This document shows positions 1 to 7,881 of a DNA stretch of 64,000 nt, piece after piece. The translations under genes were made by a program, and so were the position numbers. The stretch lies in the NCBI RefSeq assembly GCF_018131015.1, contig NZ_JAFCJJ010000030.1, forward strand, positions 17,730-81,729. The letters are read 5' to 3'. The first letter of the stretch is position 1. Each line of letters opens with the position of its first letter. Source of the DNA: Bradyrhizobium diazoefficiens (lineage in GTDB: Bacteria; Pseudomonadota; Alphaproteobacteria; Rhizobiales; Xanthobacteraceae). Under the pieces are notes generated by a model. The model had not been told where the DNA came from. It did no database searches and saw only the letters and a list, made by a program, of their open reading frames with translations.

Positions 1-504
1 CAGTTTCTTGCCGAGGCCCGGCCGAAGGAATCTGTTCAGGTGGCTGGCGGTGTTCTCCCATGCCTCCAGCCGGGGCCGCATCTCCCCGTCCGGCTTCCTG
101 ACCGGCGTCTTCATCCACGCGATGCGCTCGTCGATGATCTCGTCCACCGTCTTCCCGCGCCGGGCCTGTTGTGCCTTCCGGTCGCGGAAGGTTTCGGCCA
201 TGGCCGCAGCGCCTGTGCCGCGAAGGCTGTAGACCTTGGCGCGGGCTTGCTCGACGGTGAAGGTCTCCGAGTTGTAGACCCCGAGCCAGCCGGAGCGCTG
301 CTTGCCGGTCTCCGCGTCGGTGAACTTGACGCTGAGGGTCGTAGTACCCGCGACCGTCAGGGAGGCGTACAGGCCGGGGCATTTGCGGTCGTAGATTTTG
401 GTTCGCTTGGTCACCCGCCGCTCGCACATGCGGTCGGTCAGGATGACGCTGCTACGCTCGCGCTTGGTGGCGGCGGCCTTGGTGGTCGTGCTAGTGTCCG
501 TCAT
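1..504 (-). CDS. Tyrosine recombinase/phage integrase, N-terminal part (cut by window edge)
   Basis: An open frame reads leftward from an ATG at 502-504 to the window edge, 168 codons without a stop. The protein begins MTDTSTTTKAAATKRERSSV, followed by a 'KIYDRKCPGLYASLTVAGTT' arm-binding region and a 'TVDEIIDERIAWM' core-binding (SAM-like) start. This is the N-terminal organisation of integrases with an arm-type DNA-binding domain, found in prophages and integrative islands. The catalytic R-H-R-Y domain lies outside the window, so activity cannot be judged. The reading direction puts the rest of the gene to the left. Three phased repeats lie upstream at 655-681. It could belong to an island or a relic. 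Confidence 0.75.
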   Translation of the reverse strand, partial: MTDTSTTTKAAATKRERSSVILTDRMCERRVTKRTKIYDRKCPGLYASLTVAGTTTLSVKFTDAETGKQRSGWLGVYNSETFTVEQARAKVYSLRGTGAAAMAETFRDRKAQQARRGKTVDEIIDERIAWMKTPVRKPDGEMRPRLEAWENTASHLNRFLRPGLGKKL

Positions 505-1034
505 GGTTTCAGCTCCAAAGGTTTGGGACCATGGACCGGGCCTTCGCTCTGGTGCCAACCGATGGCGAAGGTCCCGGCCCTAGATTTGGCAAAACGCGCG
601 CTGAAGCCGATCAAGAGGGTAGAAGAAAACCCCTATTTTCAAAGCGTTTTCTCAGTCTCAATAGGTCTCAACAAGTCTCAAAATATAGACGTGTGGTCCT
701 GACGCCCGGAGTCTGTGCGTCAAGTCTTGCGGTGAGGCGGCGACCCGACCGGGTTCGCCGCGTCAGCCATCCGCAAGGCGACGGGGGCAATAGTGCATCG
801 CTCCCCGGGGAGAGCGCGACATAAGCCGTAAGACCACTGCGCAGGGAAGGCCGGTTGTTGGGCCGCACCTGTATGCCGCTGTGCATCTGTTCTTCGCGCA
901 TTCGCGCACAGCGGACCGTGGGTGCCGAGCCGGCACCCGGTCTTCCCTGCGCCCTCCGTTTCCGACAGCGGAGCAAGACGGAAGCAAAGCTCGGGCGGAA
1001 TGCGCCGCGAGGATGCGATGGTGTGTCTTCAAGG
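505..1034. other. Intergenic region, no convincing gene
   Basis: Open frames exist here on both strands (a 102-codon one at 668-976 minus, for example), but they overlap each other, are arginine-rich and show no recognisable domain or good ribosome-binding site. The stretch from about 700 to 1020 looks like a decayed repeat-type intergenic sequence of the kind common in Bradyrhizobium; that is an impression from memory. The only sharp structure is the GTCTCAA triplet at 655-681. Confidence 0.5.
655..681 (+). repeat. Three direct GTCTCAA repeats with exact 10-bp period
   Basis: GTCTCAA occurs at 655-661, 665-671 and 675-681, each copy starting exactly 10 bp after the last, so all three lie on one face of the helix. 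They sit 150 bp upstream of the integrase start codon. Phased short direct repeats beside an integrase are typical of recombinase arm-type sites or of a repressor/excisionase site. The function here is inferred. Confidence 0.55.
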
Positions 1035-1177
1035 CTCTCGTGTCCCGGACGCGCTGCAACGCTTTAGCGTTGCTGCGCAGAGCCGGGACCCATGCAGCCG
1101 CGTACGCATTGCGACATGGGCCCCGGCTCTGCAGCGCACCGCTGAAGAAGCGCTGCGCTGCGTCCGGGGCACGAGAG
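1035..1177. repeat. Palindromic intergenic repeat, family A, copy 1
   Basis: The element begins CTCTCGTGTCCCGGACGC and ends GTCCGGGGCACGAGAG, so its ends are inverted repeats, and it contains two 'GCAGAGCCGGGACC'-type half-elements in opposite orientation. Related copies lie at 3911-4048 and 36870-37011. The copies differ internally but keep the ends. It probably folds as a long RNA or DNA hairpin. No coding role is apparent. Confidence 0.75.
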
Positions 1178-1301
1178 CATCGGCCCCATTTGCGCCGACC
1201 CGCTGCCCCTCTCGCGCGACGGAATATTTCCGCGCTTGCCAATCAGCCCGGTGCGGTTCAGAAAAACGAGCGAAGAAGAAACGCGAGCGGAGACCTCTGT
1301 T

Positions 1302-2459
1302 TTGACCATCAAGGGCAAGGCCTACATTGCCGGGATCTACGAACACCCGACCCGGCATGCGCCGGACAAATCCACCGCCCAGCTCCACGCCGAAGTCGCC
1401 AAGGGCGCGATCGAGGATGCCGGGATCAGCAAGGACGACATCGACGGCTATTTCTGCGCCGGTGACGCCCCGGGCGGCCTCTGGCAGATGACCGATTATC
1501 TCGGTCTGAACACCAAAAAGCTCCGCCACGTCGATTCCACCGACACCGGCGGCTGTTCCTACATCATCCATCTCGGCCACGCGGCCGAAGCGATCGCGGC
1601 GGGCAAGTGTTCCATCGCGCTGATCACGCTCGCCGGCAAGCCGCGCACCGGCGTGATGCCGCCGCGCGCGGCCGGCGCCGAGCTCGATTTCGAGGCCGCG
1701 TACGGCGCGACCACCCACAATGCCTATGGCATGTGTGCCATGCGCCACATGCACGACTATGGCACCACGAGCGAACAGCTCGCCTGGATCAAGGTCGCGG
1801 CATCCCACCACGCGCAATACAATCCGCATGCGATGCTGAAGGACGTCGTCACCGTCGAGGACGTCATCAACTCGCCGCTGATCTCCGATCCGCTGCATCG
1901 CATGGATTGCTGCGTCGTCTCCGACGGCGGCGGCGCGCTGATCGTCACCACGCCCGAGATCGCCAAGAGCCTGAAGAAGCCTCTGGTGCGCCTGATCGGC
2001 CATGGCGAAGCCCACAAGGGTCCGCGCGGCGGCAAGGATCTCGATCTCACGTACTCGGCCGGCGTGTGGTCCGGCCCGCGCGCGTTCGAGGAAGCCGGCG
2101 TCACGCCGAAGGACATGAAGTACGCCTCGATCTACGACAGCTTCACCATCACGGTCCTGATGCAGCTCGAGGACCTCGGCTTCTGCAAGAAAGGCGAGGG
2201 CGGCAAGTTCGTCGCCGACGGCAATCTGATCTCGGGCGTCGGCAAGCTGCCGTTCAACACCGATGGCGGCGGCCTCTGCAGCAACCATCCCGTCAACCGC
2301 GGCGGCATGACCAAGATCATCGAGGCCGTCAGGCAGTTGCGCGGCGAGGCGCATCCGAAGGTGCAGGTCAAGAATTGCGATCTCGCCATCGCCCACGGCA
2401 CCGGCGGCCTTCTGGGTGTTCGCCACGCGGCCTCGACGGCCATTCTGGAGCGCGTGTGA
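1302..2459 (+). CDS. Thiolase, SCP2/non-decarboxylating type
   Basis: The 385-residue protein belongs to the SCP2-type thiolase group, which condenses or cleaves acyl-CoA. The putative nucleophile Cys85 lies in 'DTGGCSYIIHLGHAAEAI'. A 'GGGLCSNHPVNRGG' segment supplies the active-site histidine, and the C-terminus carries 'AHGTGGLLG' where classical thiolases have a second catalytic Cys. I chose the TTG at 1302 because the conserved 'TIKGKAYIAGIYEHP' start follows it and CGGAG precedes it; an upstream ATG at 1236 would add an unconserved basic stretch. The stop overlaps the next start (TGATG), so it is coupled to the zinc-ribbon gene, the usual partner of this thiolase class. The exact substrate is unknown; neighbours point to fatty acid or steroid-like acyl-CoA metabolism. 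Confidence 0.85.
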   Translation: MTIKGKAYIAGIYEHPTRHAPDKSTAQLHAEVAKGAIEDAGISKDDIDGYFCAGDAPGGLWQMTDYLGLNTKKLRHVDSTDTGGCSYIIHLGHAAEAIAAGKCSIALITLAGKPRTGVMPPRAAGAELDFEAAYGATTHNAYGMCAMRHMHDYGTTSEQLAWIKVAASHHAQYNPHAMLKDVVTVEDVINSPLISDPLHRMDCCVVSDGGGALIVTTPEIAKSLKKPLVRLIGHGEAHKGPRGGKDLDLTYSAGVWSGPRAFEEAGVTPKDMKYASIYDSFTITVLMQLEDLGFCKKGEGGKFVADGNLISGVGKLPFNTDGGGLCSNHPVNRGGMTKIIEAVRQLRGEAHPKVQVKNCDLAIAHGTGGLLGVRHAASTAILERV

Positions 2460-2848
2460 TGGTAGATGCAAAGAAATATCCGGCCCCGGTGACGAACCCG
2501 GAAACGGCGCCGTTCTGGGAAGCCGCCAAGCAGGGCAAGTTCATGATCAAGCGCTGCACCGCCTGCGGCGAGGCGCATTACTTCCCGCGCTCGATCTGCC
2601 CGTTCTGCAATTCCGACAAGACGGTGTGGGAGGAGTCCTCGGGCGAGGCCACGATCTACACCTACAGCCTGATGCGGAAGTCGCCGACCGGTCCTTACGC
2701 GATCGGCTACGTCACGCTGAAGGAAGGCCCGTCGCTGCAGACCAACTTCGTCGACTGCGATCTCGAGAAGCTCAAGATCGGTCAGAAGGTGAAGGTGGTG
2801 TGGAAGCCGACCGACGGCGCCCCGCTGCCGTTCTTCACGCCAGTGTAA
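2459..2848 (+). CDS. Zn-ribbon/OB-fold protein (DUF35 type), thiolase partner
   Basis: This is a 129-residue protein with a rubredoxin-like zinc ribbon formed by Cys33, Cys36, Cys47 and Cys50 ('RCTACGEAHYFPRSICPFC'), followed by an OB-fold segment ending in 'VKVVWKPTDGAPLPFF'. Such proteins form complexes with SCP2-type thiolases and are thought to carry or position acyl-CoA. The ATG at 2459 shares one base with the thiolase stop, showing translational coupling. The length is normal for the family. Confidence 0.88.
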   Translation: MVDAKKYPAPVTNPETAPFWEAAKQGKFMIKRCTACGEAHYFPRSICPFCNSDKTVWEESSGEATIYTYSLMRKSPTGPYAIGYVTLKEGPSLQTNFVDCDLEKLKIGQKVKVVWKPTDGAPLPFFTPV

Positions 2849-2856
2849 TTCTTTCT

Positions 2857-3003
2857 TCCTTCCCCCCTTGTGGGGGAAGGTGGCGCGAAGCGCCGGATGA
2901 GGGGTATCGCTCCACAGAGAAACTTTTTGCTGAGGAGACAACCCCTCACCCAATTGAGTTTGCCGCACCGTCCTCGCTGCCCTCTCCCACAAGGGGAGAG
3001 GGC
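2857..3003. repeat. Composite palindromic intergenic repeat
   Basis: The left end carries a hairpin 'CCTTCCCCCCTTGTGGGGGA' followed by 'GGCGCGAAGCGCC' (also palindromic), and the right end a second hairpin 'CCCTCTCCCACAAGGGGAGA'. Such mosaics between co-directional genes are widespread in Rhizobiales. It lies between the zinc-ribbon gene and the MaoC gene, so it may affect mRNA processing in the operon. Confidence 0.7.
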
Positions 3004-3049
3004 TCTTCAACTGGCGGTGCCGAAGACATTCGGGGAGGAAACCAGTAAA

Positions 3050-3910
3050 ATGTCCGCCAGATACGAAGAGCTCAAGGGCCTGAAGAACATCGGCCAGAAA
3101 TACGCCTACACCGATCGCGAGGTGATGCTCTACGCCTATGGCATCGGCCTCGGCGCCGATCCGATGGATGAAAAGGAACTCGCCTTCGTCAACGAGGGCA
3201 CGTTCACGCCGCGGCCGCTGAAGGTGGTGCCGACCTTTGCATCCGTCGCGGCCTGGGGCTCCGGGCCGGGCGAGATGAACCTCAACCGCGTCATGGTGGT
3301 GGACGGCGAGCGCGACATCACCTTCCACCAGCCGCTGCCGGTGGCCGCGCACATCACCGCCGATTCCTCGGTGCTCGAGGTCTACGACAAGGGCAAAGAC
3401 AAGGGCGTCGTCATCGCGCATCAGACCGTGCTGAAGAACGAGAAGGGCGAGAAGCTCGCGACCCTTGTCGCCTCGCGCTTCGCCCGCGGCGACGGCGGCT
3501 TTGGCGGGCCGAGCCTGACCCAGCCCGATCCGCACGGGATTCCCTCGCGCGCGCCCGACAGGACCATCGACATCGTCACGCGCCCAGACCAGGCGCTGGT
3601 CTATCGCCTCTGCGGTGACCGGAACCCGCTGCACAGCGATCCCGAGTTCGCCAAGAAGGCCGGCTTCCCGCGCCCGATCCTGCACGGCATGTGCACCTAC
3701 GGCATCACCTGCCGCGGGGTGCTGCAGACCTACGCCGACTACGACGCAAGCGCTTTCCGCCAGCACGTCGCGCGGTTCTCCTCGCCGGTCTATCCCGGCG
3801 AGACCGTGACCATGGACCTCTGGAAGGATGGCAACGTGATCTCGTTCGAAGCCAAGGTGAAGTCGCGCGGCGTCACCGTGATCAAGAACGGCAAGACGGT
3901 GCTGGGTTAG
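3050..3910 (+). CDS. MaoC-like double hot-dog enoyl-CoA hydratase
   Basis: The 286-residue protein has two hot-dog folds. The C-terminal one carries the hydratase-2 motif 'CGDRNPLHSDP' with catalytic Asp190 and His195, followed by 'GFPRPILHGMCTYG'. The N-terminal half (residues about 20-145) lacks the motif and probably binds the acyl chain, as in eukaryotic-type (R)-specific hydratase 2. It would hydrate trans-2-enoyl-CoA to (R)-3-hydroxyacyl-CoA. GGGGAGGAAACC precedes the ATG, which fixes the start. It lies between the thiolase pair and an SDR of the multifunctional-enzyme type, so the four genes can perform consecutive beta-oxidation-like steps. Confidence 0.88.
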   Translation: MSARYEELKGLKNIGQKYAYTDREVMLYAYGIGLGADPMDEKELAFVNEGTFTPRPLKVVPTFASVAAWGSGPGEMNLNRVMVVDGERDITFHQPLPVAAHITADSSVLEVYDKGKDKGVVIAHQTVLKNEKGEKLATLVASRFARGDGGFGGPSLTQPDPHGIPSRAPDRTIDIVTRPDQALVYRLCGDRNPLHSDPEFAKKAGFPRPILHGMCTYGITCRGVLQTYADYDASAFRQHVARFSSPVYPGETVTMDLWKDGNVISFEAKVKSRGVTVIKNGKTVLG

Positions 3911-4048
3911 CTCTCGTGCCCCGGACGCAGCGCAGCGCTCCTTAAGCGGTGCGCTGCAGAGCCGGGGCCCAGAGAGTGCCGTAATCGAGAGCTGGGTCCC
4001 GGCTCTGCGACGCAGCGTTTCACGCTGCATCGCGTCCGGGACACGAGA
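3911..4048. repeat. Palindromic intergenic repeat, family A, copy 2
   Basis: It starts CTCTCGTGCCCCGGACGC directly after the MaoC stop codon and ends GCGTCCGGGACACGAGA, with two inverted 'GCAGAGCCGGGGCCC / GGGTCCCGGCTCTGC' halves inside. It has the same ends and architecture as the copies at 1035 and 36870. Confidence 0.75.
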
Positions 4049-4072
4049 AAGCAAGATCAGGGAGAAGCCACC

Positions 4073-4951
4073 ATGGGACTACTCGACGGCAAGGTTGCGC
4101 TGATCACCGGCGCGGGCGGGGGGCTCGGTGAGGCCTACGCAAAGCTGTTCGCGCGGGAAGGGGCCTCTGTCGTCGTCAACGACCTCGGCGGGCCCCGCGA
4201 CGGCTCCGGCGCCGACAAGTCCATGGCGCAGCAGGTCGTGGACGCGATCAAGGCCGAGGGCGGCAAGGCGGTTGCCAACGGCGCCGACATCTCGACCATG
4301 GAGGGCGGCCAGTCGGTGTTCGACGACGCCATCAAGCATTTTGGCCGCGCCGACATCCTCGTCAACAACGCCGGCATTTTGCGCGACCAGACCTTCGCCA
4401 AGGCCAGCGAATCGGACTGGGACAAGGTCATCAAGGTCCACCTGAAGGGAACCTTTTGTTGCACCATGCCGGTGTTTCGCTGGATGCGGGAAAACGGCGG
4501 CGGCGTCATCGTCAATACGTCCTCGACCTCCGGCCTGATCGGCAATTTCGGCCAGACCAATTACGGCGCGGCCAAGGGCGGTATCTGGGGCCTGTCCAAC
4601 GTGCTGGCGATCGAGGGCCGCAAGTACAACATCCGGATCTGGACGCTCGCCCCGGGCGCCCTGACCCGCATGACCGCAGACCTGCCCCGCTACAAGGAGA
4701 ACCCCGGCGCGGCGCTGGGGCCGGACGGCATCGCGCCGGCCGTGCTATACATGGTCAGCGATTTGTCGGGCGACCAGACCGGCAAGGTGCTGGGCGTATC
4801 CGGGCCCCGCGGCGTGCGCGAAATGCGGATGATGGAGATGGAAGGCTGGAAACCGCCGCACACGGGCTGGAACGCCCACGACATCGTCGATCACGCCAGG
4901 GAGATCTTCTTCTCCGAGGAGCAGATCAAGATGGGCGCGCGGAGATTCTGA
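4073..4951 (+). CDS. SDR, 3-hydroxyacyl-CoA dehydrogenase-like (MFE-2 type)
   Basis: A 292-residue short-chain dehydrogenase. The NAD(P)-binding 'TGAGGGLGEAYA' is at residues 12-23 and 'NNAG' at 98-101, with catalytic Ser151, Tyr164 and Lys168 ('NYGAAKGG'). 'VVVNDLGG' after beta-2 carries an Asp, favouring NAD. The long C-terminal tail ('GVREMRMMEMEGWKPP') matches the dehydrogenase domain of peroxisomal multifunctional enzyme 2. GGGAGAAGCCACC before the ATG supports the start. With MaoC and thiolase upstream it would oxidise (R)-3-hydroxyacyl-CoA to 3-ketoacyl-CoA. Confidence 0.85.
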   Translation: MGLLDGKVALITGAGGGLGEAYAKLFAREGASVVVNDLGGPRDGSGADKSMAQQVVDAIKAEGGKAVANGADISTMEGGQSVFDDAIKHFGRADILVNNAGILRDQTFAKASESDWDKVIKVHLKGTFCCTMPVFRWMRENGGGVIVNTSSTSGLIGNFGQTNYGAAKGGIWGLSNVLAIEGRKYNIRIWTLAPGALTRMTADLPRYKENPGAALGPDGIAPAVLYMVSDLSGDQTGKVLGVSGPRGVREMRMMEMEGWKPPHTGWNAHDIVDHAREIFFSEEQIKMGARRF

Positions 4952-4962
4952 TAAACCTCAAG

Positions 4963-4994
4963 ATTCCGGGTTCGCGCTGTGCGCGCCCCGGAAT
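4963..4994. repeat. Short palindromic repeat, family B, copy 1
   Basis: ATTCCGGGTTCGCGC and GCGCGCCCCGGAAT form an imperfect inverted repeat between the SDR and DapA-like genes. A close relative is at 33088-33120. This REP-like hairpin is a frequent intergenic element in this group. Confidence 0.65.
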
Positions 4995-5015
4995 GACGTA
5001 GAAAGTGAAAAGACG

Positions 5016-5969
5016 ATGAAACTCACCGCCGACGCCAAGGGCACCTTCGCAATCGCGCCGACGCCGTTCCACGATGACGGCCGGATCGACGAGCGCTCGA
5101 TCGATCGCCTGACCGATTTCTACGAGGAGGTCGGCTGCGACGGCGTCACGGTGCTGGGCATCCTCGGCGAGGCGCCGAAGCTCGACGCGGCCGAGGCCGA
5201 GCAGGTCGCGCTACGCTTCGTCAAGCGCGCGAAGAAGCTGCAGGTGATCGTCGGCGTCTCCGCGCCGGGCTTTGCCACCATGCGTTCCCTGGCGAAGGCC
5301 TCGATGGACGCGGGCGCGGCCGGCGTCATGATCGCGCCGCCGCCCTCGCTTCGCACCGACGACCAGATCATCGGCTATTTCAAGCAGGCGGCCGAGGCGA
5401 TCGGGCCCGACGTGCCTTGGGTGCTGCAGGACTATCCGCTGACGCTGTCGGTGGTGTTCACGCCCGCGGTGATCCGCAAGATCGTCATGGACAATCCGAA
5501 CTGCGTGATGCTCAAGCACGAGGACTGGCCGGGCCTGGAGAAGATCTCGACCCTGCGCGGCTTCCAGAAGGACGGCTCGCTGCGGCCGCTCTCGATCCTC
5601 TGCGGCAATGGCGGGCTCTTCCTCGACTTCGAGATGGAGCGCGGCGCCGACGGCGCCATGACCGGCTACGCCTTCCCCGAGCTTTTGATCGACGTCGTGC
5701 GGCTGTCGAAGGCGGGCAAGCGCGATGCCGCGCATGATCTGTTCGACGCCCATCTGCCGCTGATCCGCTACGAGCAGCAGCCCGGCGCCGGCCTTGCCGT
5801 GCGCAAGCACGTGCTGCAGAAGCGCGGCATCATCGCCTCCAGCGCCCAGCGCAAGCCCGGCGCGACCATCACGCCGGCGGCCAAGGCGGAGGTCGACTAC
5901 CTCCTGTCGCGCGTCGCCCGCGTCGACAAGCGCGCCAACCTCCAACCGCAATCGAGCGCCGCAGGTTAA
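5016..5969 (+). CDS. Dihydrodipicolinate synthase/N-acetylneuraminate lyase family protein (DapA-like)
   Basis: This 317-residue TIM-barrel class I aldolase has Schiff-base Lys167 in 'CVMLKHEDWPG' and the assisting Tyr140 in 'QDYPLT'. The usual 'GxxGE' region appears as 'LGILGEAPKLD'. It carries about 20 extra C-terminal residues compared with DapA. The family covers dihydrodipicolinate synthase, 2-keto-3-deoxy acid aldolases and related lyases. The position after an acyl-CoA cluster rather than lysine genes argues for a catabolic pyruvate-dependent lyase, so I do not assign dapA. Confidence 0.82.
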   Translation: MKLTADAKGTFAIAPTPFHDDGRIDERSIDRLTDFYEEVGCDGVTVLGILGEAPKLDAAEAEQVALRFVKRAKKLQVIVGVSAPGFATMRSLAKASMDAGAAGVMIAPPPSLRTDDQIIGYFKQAAEAIGPDVPWVLQDYPLTLSVVFTPAVIRKIVMDNPNCVMLKHEDWPGLEKISTLRGFQKDGSLRPLSILCGNGGLFLDFEMERGADGAMTGYAFPELLIDVVRLSKAGKRDAAHDLFDAHLPLIRYEQQPGAGLAVRKHVLQKRGIIASSAQRKPGATITPAAKAEVDYLLSRVARVDKRANLQPQSSAAG

Positions 5970-5973
5970 TTGC

Positions 5974-6768
5974 ATGCCCGAGACCGCCGCATCACGCCCC
6001 GCTTCGACGATCCTCCTGCTCCGCGATGGCGCGAACGAGGTGGAAGTCTTCATGATGGTCCGCCATCACCAGATCGAGTTCAACTCGGGCGCGCTGGTGT
6101 TCCCGGGTGGCAGCGTCGATGCCGGCGACAAGGAGATCGTCGCGCGCTCCGACCTCTATTCGGGCGGCGAGGCCTTGAGCGAAGCGGAGCGCGGCTTTCG
6201 TATCGCCGCGATCCGCGAGACCTTTGAGGAAAGCGGAATCCTGCTGGCGCGGTCGAAGGGGACGGGCACGCCAATCGACGCCAGGCGCGCCGGCGAGATC
6301 GCGGATGCGCATCGCGTTGCGCTCAACGAACACAAGATCAGCTTCCTCACCATTCTTGCCGACAACGGCCTCCAGCTCGCGCTCGACACGCTGGTGCCGT
6401 ACGCGCACTGGATCACGCCCGAGGGCATGCCGAAGCGGTTCGATACCTGGTTTTTCCTCGCTGCCGCGCCGCCCGACCAGCTCGGCGCCCATGACGGTCG
6501 GGAGTCGACCGACTCGATCTGGCTGTCGGCGCGCGAGGCGGTGGAGGGCGGCGACAGCGGCCGCTTCAAGCTGCCGTTTCCGACCACGCGCAACCTGATC
6601 CGGTTGGCGAAGCAGCCGACCGTCAAGTCCGCGCTCGACCATGCAAGCGGCATGTCCATCGTCACGGTGATGCCGGTCATGACCAAGACCGAGACCGGCC
6701 GCCAGCTCCGCATTCCCCGCGAAGCCGGCTATGACGGCGAGGTGTTCGAGGTCAGCCAGGCCGGCTGA
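5974..6768 (+). CDS. Nudix hydrolase, NUDT19/RP2-like
   Basis: A 264-residue Nudix-fold protein. The Nudix helix 'RETFEESGILL' (Arg81, Glu82, Glu85, Glu86) is preceded by 'LVFPGGSVD' (42-49), but the two are separated by about 20 residues more than in the standard 23-residue box. This insertion marks the NUDT19-like group, whose studied members cleave CoA and acyl-CoA to the phosphopantetheine. The ATG at 5974 lies 2 bp after the upstream stop, with an AGGTT element in front. Placement after acyl-CoA genes fits a role in CoA turnover, which is inferred. Confidence 0.8.
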   Translation: MPETAASRPASTILLLRDGANEVEVFMMVRHHQIEFNSGALVFPGGSVDAGDKEIVARSDLYSGGEALSEAERGFRIAAIRETFEESGILLARSKGTGTPIDARRAGEIADAHRVALNEHKISFLTILADNGLQLALDTLVPYAHWITPEGMPKRFDTWFFLAAAPPDQLGAHDGRESTDSIWLSAREAVEGGDSGRFKLPFPTTRNLIRLAKQPTVKSALDHASGMSIVTVMPVMTKTETGRQLRIPREAGYDGEVFEVSQAG

Positions 6769-6846
6769 CACGCTTCGATCCGCGTCGAACTATTGCGCCC
6801 AGGGCAGGGCTATGTTCCGTCCATTGAACCGGACGGAACGGTCGCC

Positions 6847-7761
6847 ATGGATAGCCGGCAGGAGTCGAACATCGTCATCGAGCTGGCGCTGCTGGTCGCG
6901 CTCGCAACGCTGTGGGGCGGCTCCTACACCTTCATCAAGCTCGGCGTCGCCACCATCCCGCCGCTCACCCTGATCGCCGCGCGGACGGCCCTTGCGGGCG
7001 TCCTGCTGCTGATCGTGATGCGGGCGCGGGGCGTCAACATGCCGACGGACGCCGCGACCTGGCAGCGCTTCGCGTTCCAGGCCGTGCTCAACAGCGTCAT
7101 CCCCTGGACACTGATCGCCTGGGGCGAGCGCCATGTCGATGCGGCGCTCGCCACCATCCTCAATTCGGCCGCGCCGATCTTCACCTTCCTGCTCACGGCC
7201 ATCGTCACCCGCCACGAGACGACGACACCGCGAAAACTGTTCGGCGTGGTCGCCGGAATGGCCGGCATCTGCTTGATCGTCGGCGTCGACGCCTTCCATG
7301 GCCTCGGCAGCGGCCTCGTCGCGGAAGCCGCGATCGTCGCCGCCACAATCTGCTATGCCTGCGCCGCGATCTTCGGCCGGAGCTTTGGGGGGCTCGACCC
7401 GATGGCACCGGCGGCCGGCTCGCTGCTGGCGGGCGCCGCCGTCCTGATCCCGGCCTCGCTGGTGATCGAGCAGCCCTGGACGCTCTCGCCCTCGCAGAGT
7501 TCGGTGCTGGCGCTGCTCGCGCTCGCAGTGTTTTCGACGGCCGCCGCCTTTGCGATCTATTTCCGCCTGATCCAGACCCTGGGCTCGGTCGGCACCACCG
7601 CGCAGGCCTATCTCCGCGTGCCGATCGGGGTCGCCATCAGCGTCGCCTTCCTCGGCGAAACCCTGAGCCGCACCGCCTGGCTCGGCCTTGCCTGCGTCGT
7701 CGTTGGCGTCGCCGCCATGACCATCCCGGCCCGCAGGCCAGCCAGCGCCAGAATGTCATAA
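6847..7761 (+). CDS. EamA/DMT-family membrane transporter
   Basis: A 304-residue protein with about ten hydrophobic helices arranged as two EamA repeats (roughly 10-140 and 155-295), typical of drug/metabolite exporters. The first repeat has 'LWGGSYTFIKLGVATIPP' and the second ends 'FLGETLSRTAWLGLACVV'. I chose the ATG at 6847 (MDSRQESN); a TTG at 6793 would add 18 hydrophilic residues. The substrate cannot be read from the sequence. It is co-directional with the Nudix gene after a 78-bp gap. Confidence 0.83.
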   Translation: MDSRQESNIVIELALLVALATLWGGSYTFIKLGVATIPPLTLIAARTALAGVLLLIVMRARGVNMPTDAATWQRFAFQAVLNSVIPWTLIAWGERHVDAALATILNSAAPIFTFLLTAIVTRHETTTPRKLFGVVAGMAGICLIVGVDAFHGLGSGLVAEAAIVAATICYACAAIFGRSFGGLDPMAPAAGSLLAGAAVLIPASLVIEQPWTLSPSQSSVLALLALAVFSTAAAFAIYFRLIQTLGSVGTTAQAYLRVPIGVAISVAFLGETLSRTAWLGLACVVVGVAAMTIPARRPASARMS

Positions 7762-7881
7762 TCGGGGGACGGAGGCGGCGGGCCCTTCATATTAAGGATA
7801 TTCGGCGGCCCGTGGCATGTTCCCCCCGGGGTGCATTACGTCGTATATTGGGCCTCCAGTAGCCCGGTCCCTCAGACACCA

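Noticed and set aside
668..1242. Open frames on both strands in the left repeat-rich region.
   Set aside because: They overlap each other and the palindromic repeat, and none has a domain or ribosome site.
2132..4054. A 640-codon minus-strand frame across the thiolase, zinc-ribbon and MaoC genes.
   Set aside because: It spans three real genes plus two repeats and has no recognisable domain or start signal.
5016..5969. Assignment as lysine-biosynthetic dapA.
   Set aside because: The aldolase fold and Lys167 are clear, but the context is acyl-CoA metabolism and the C-terminus is longer, so only the family name is given.
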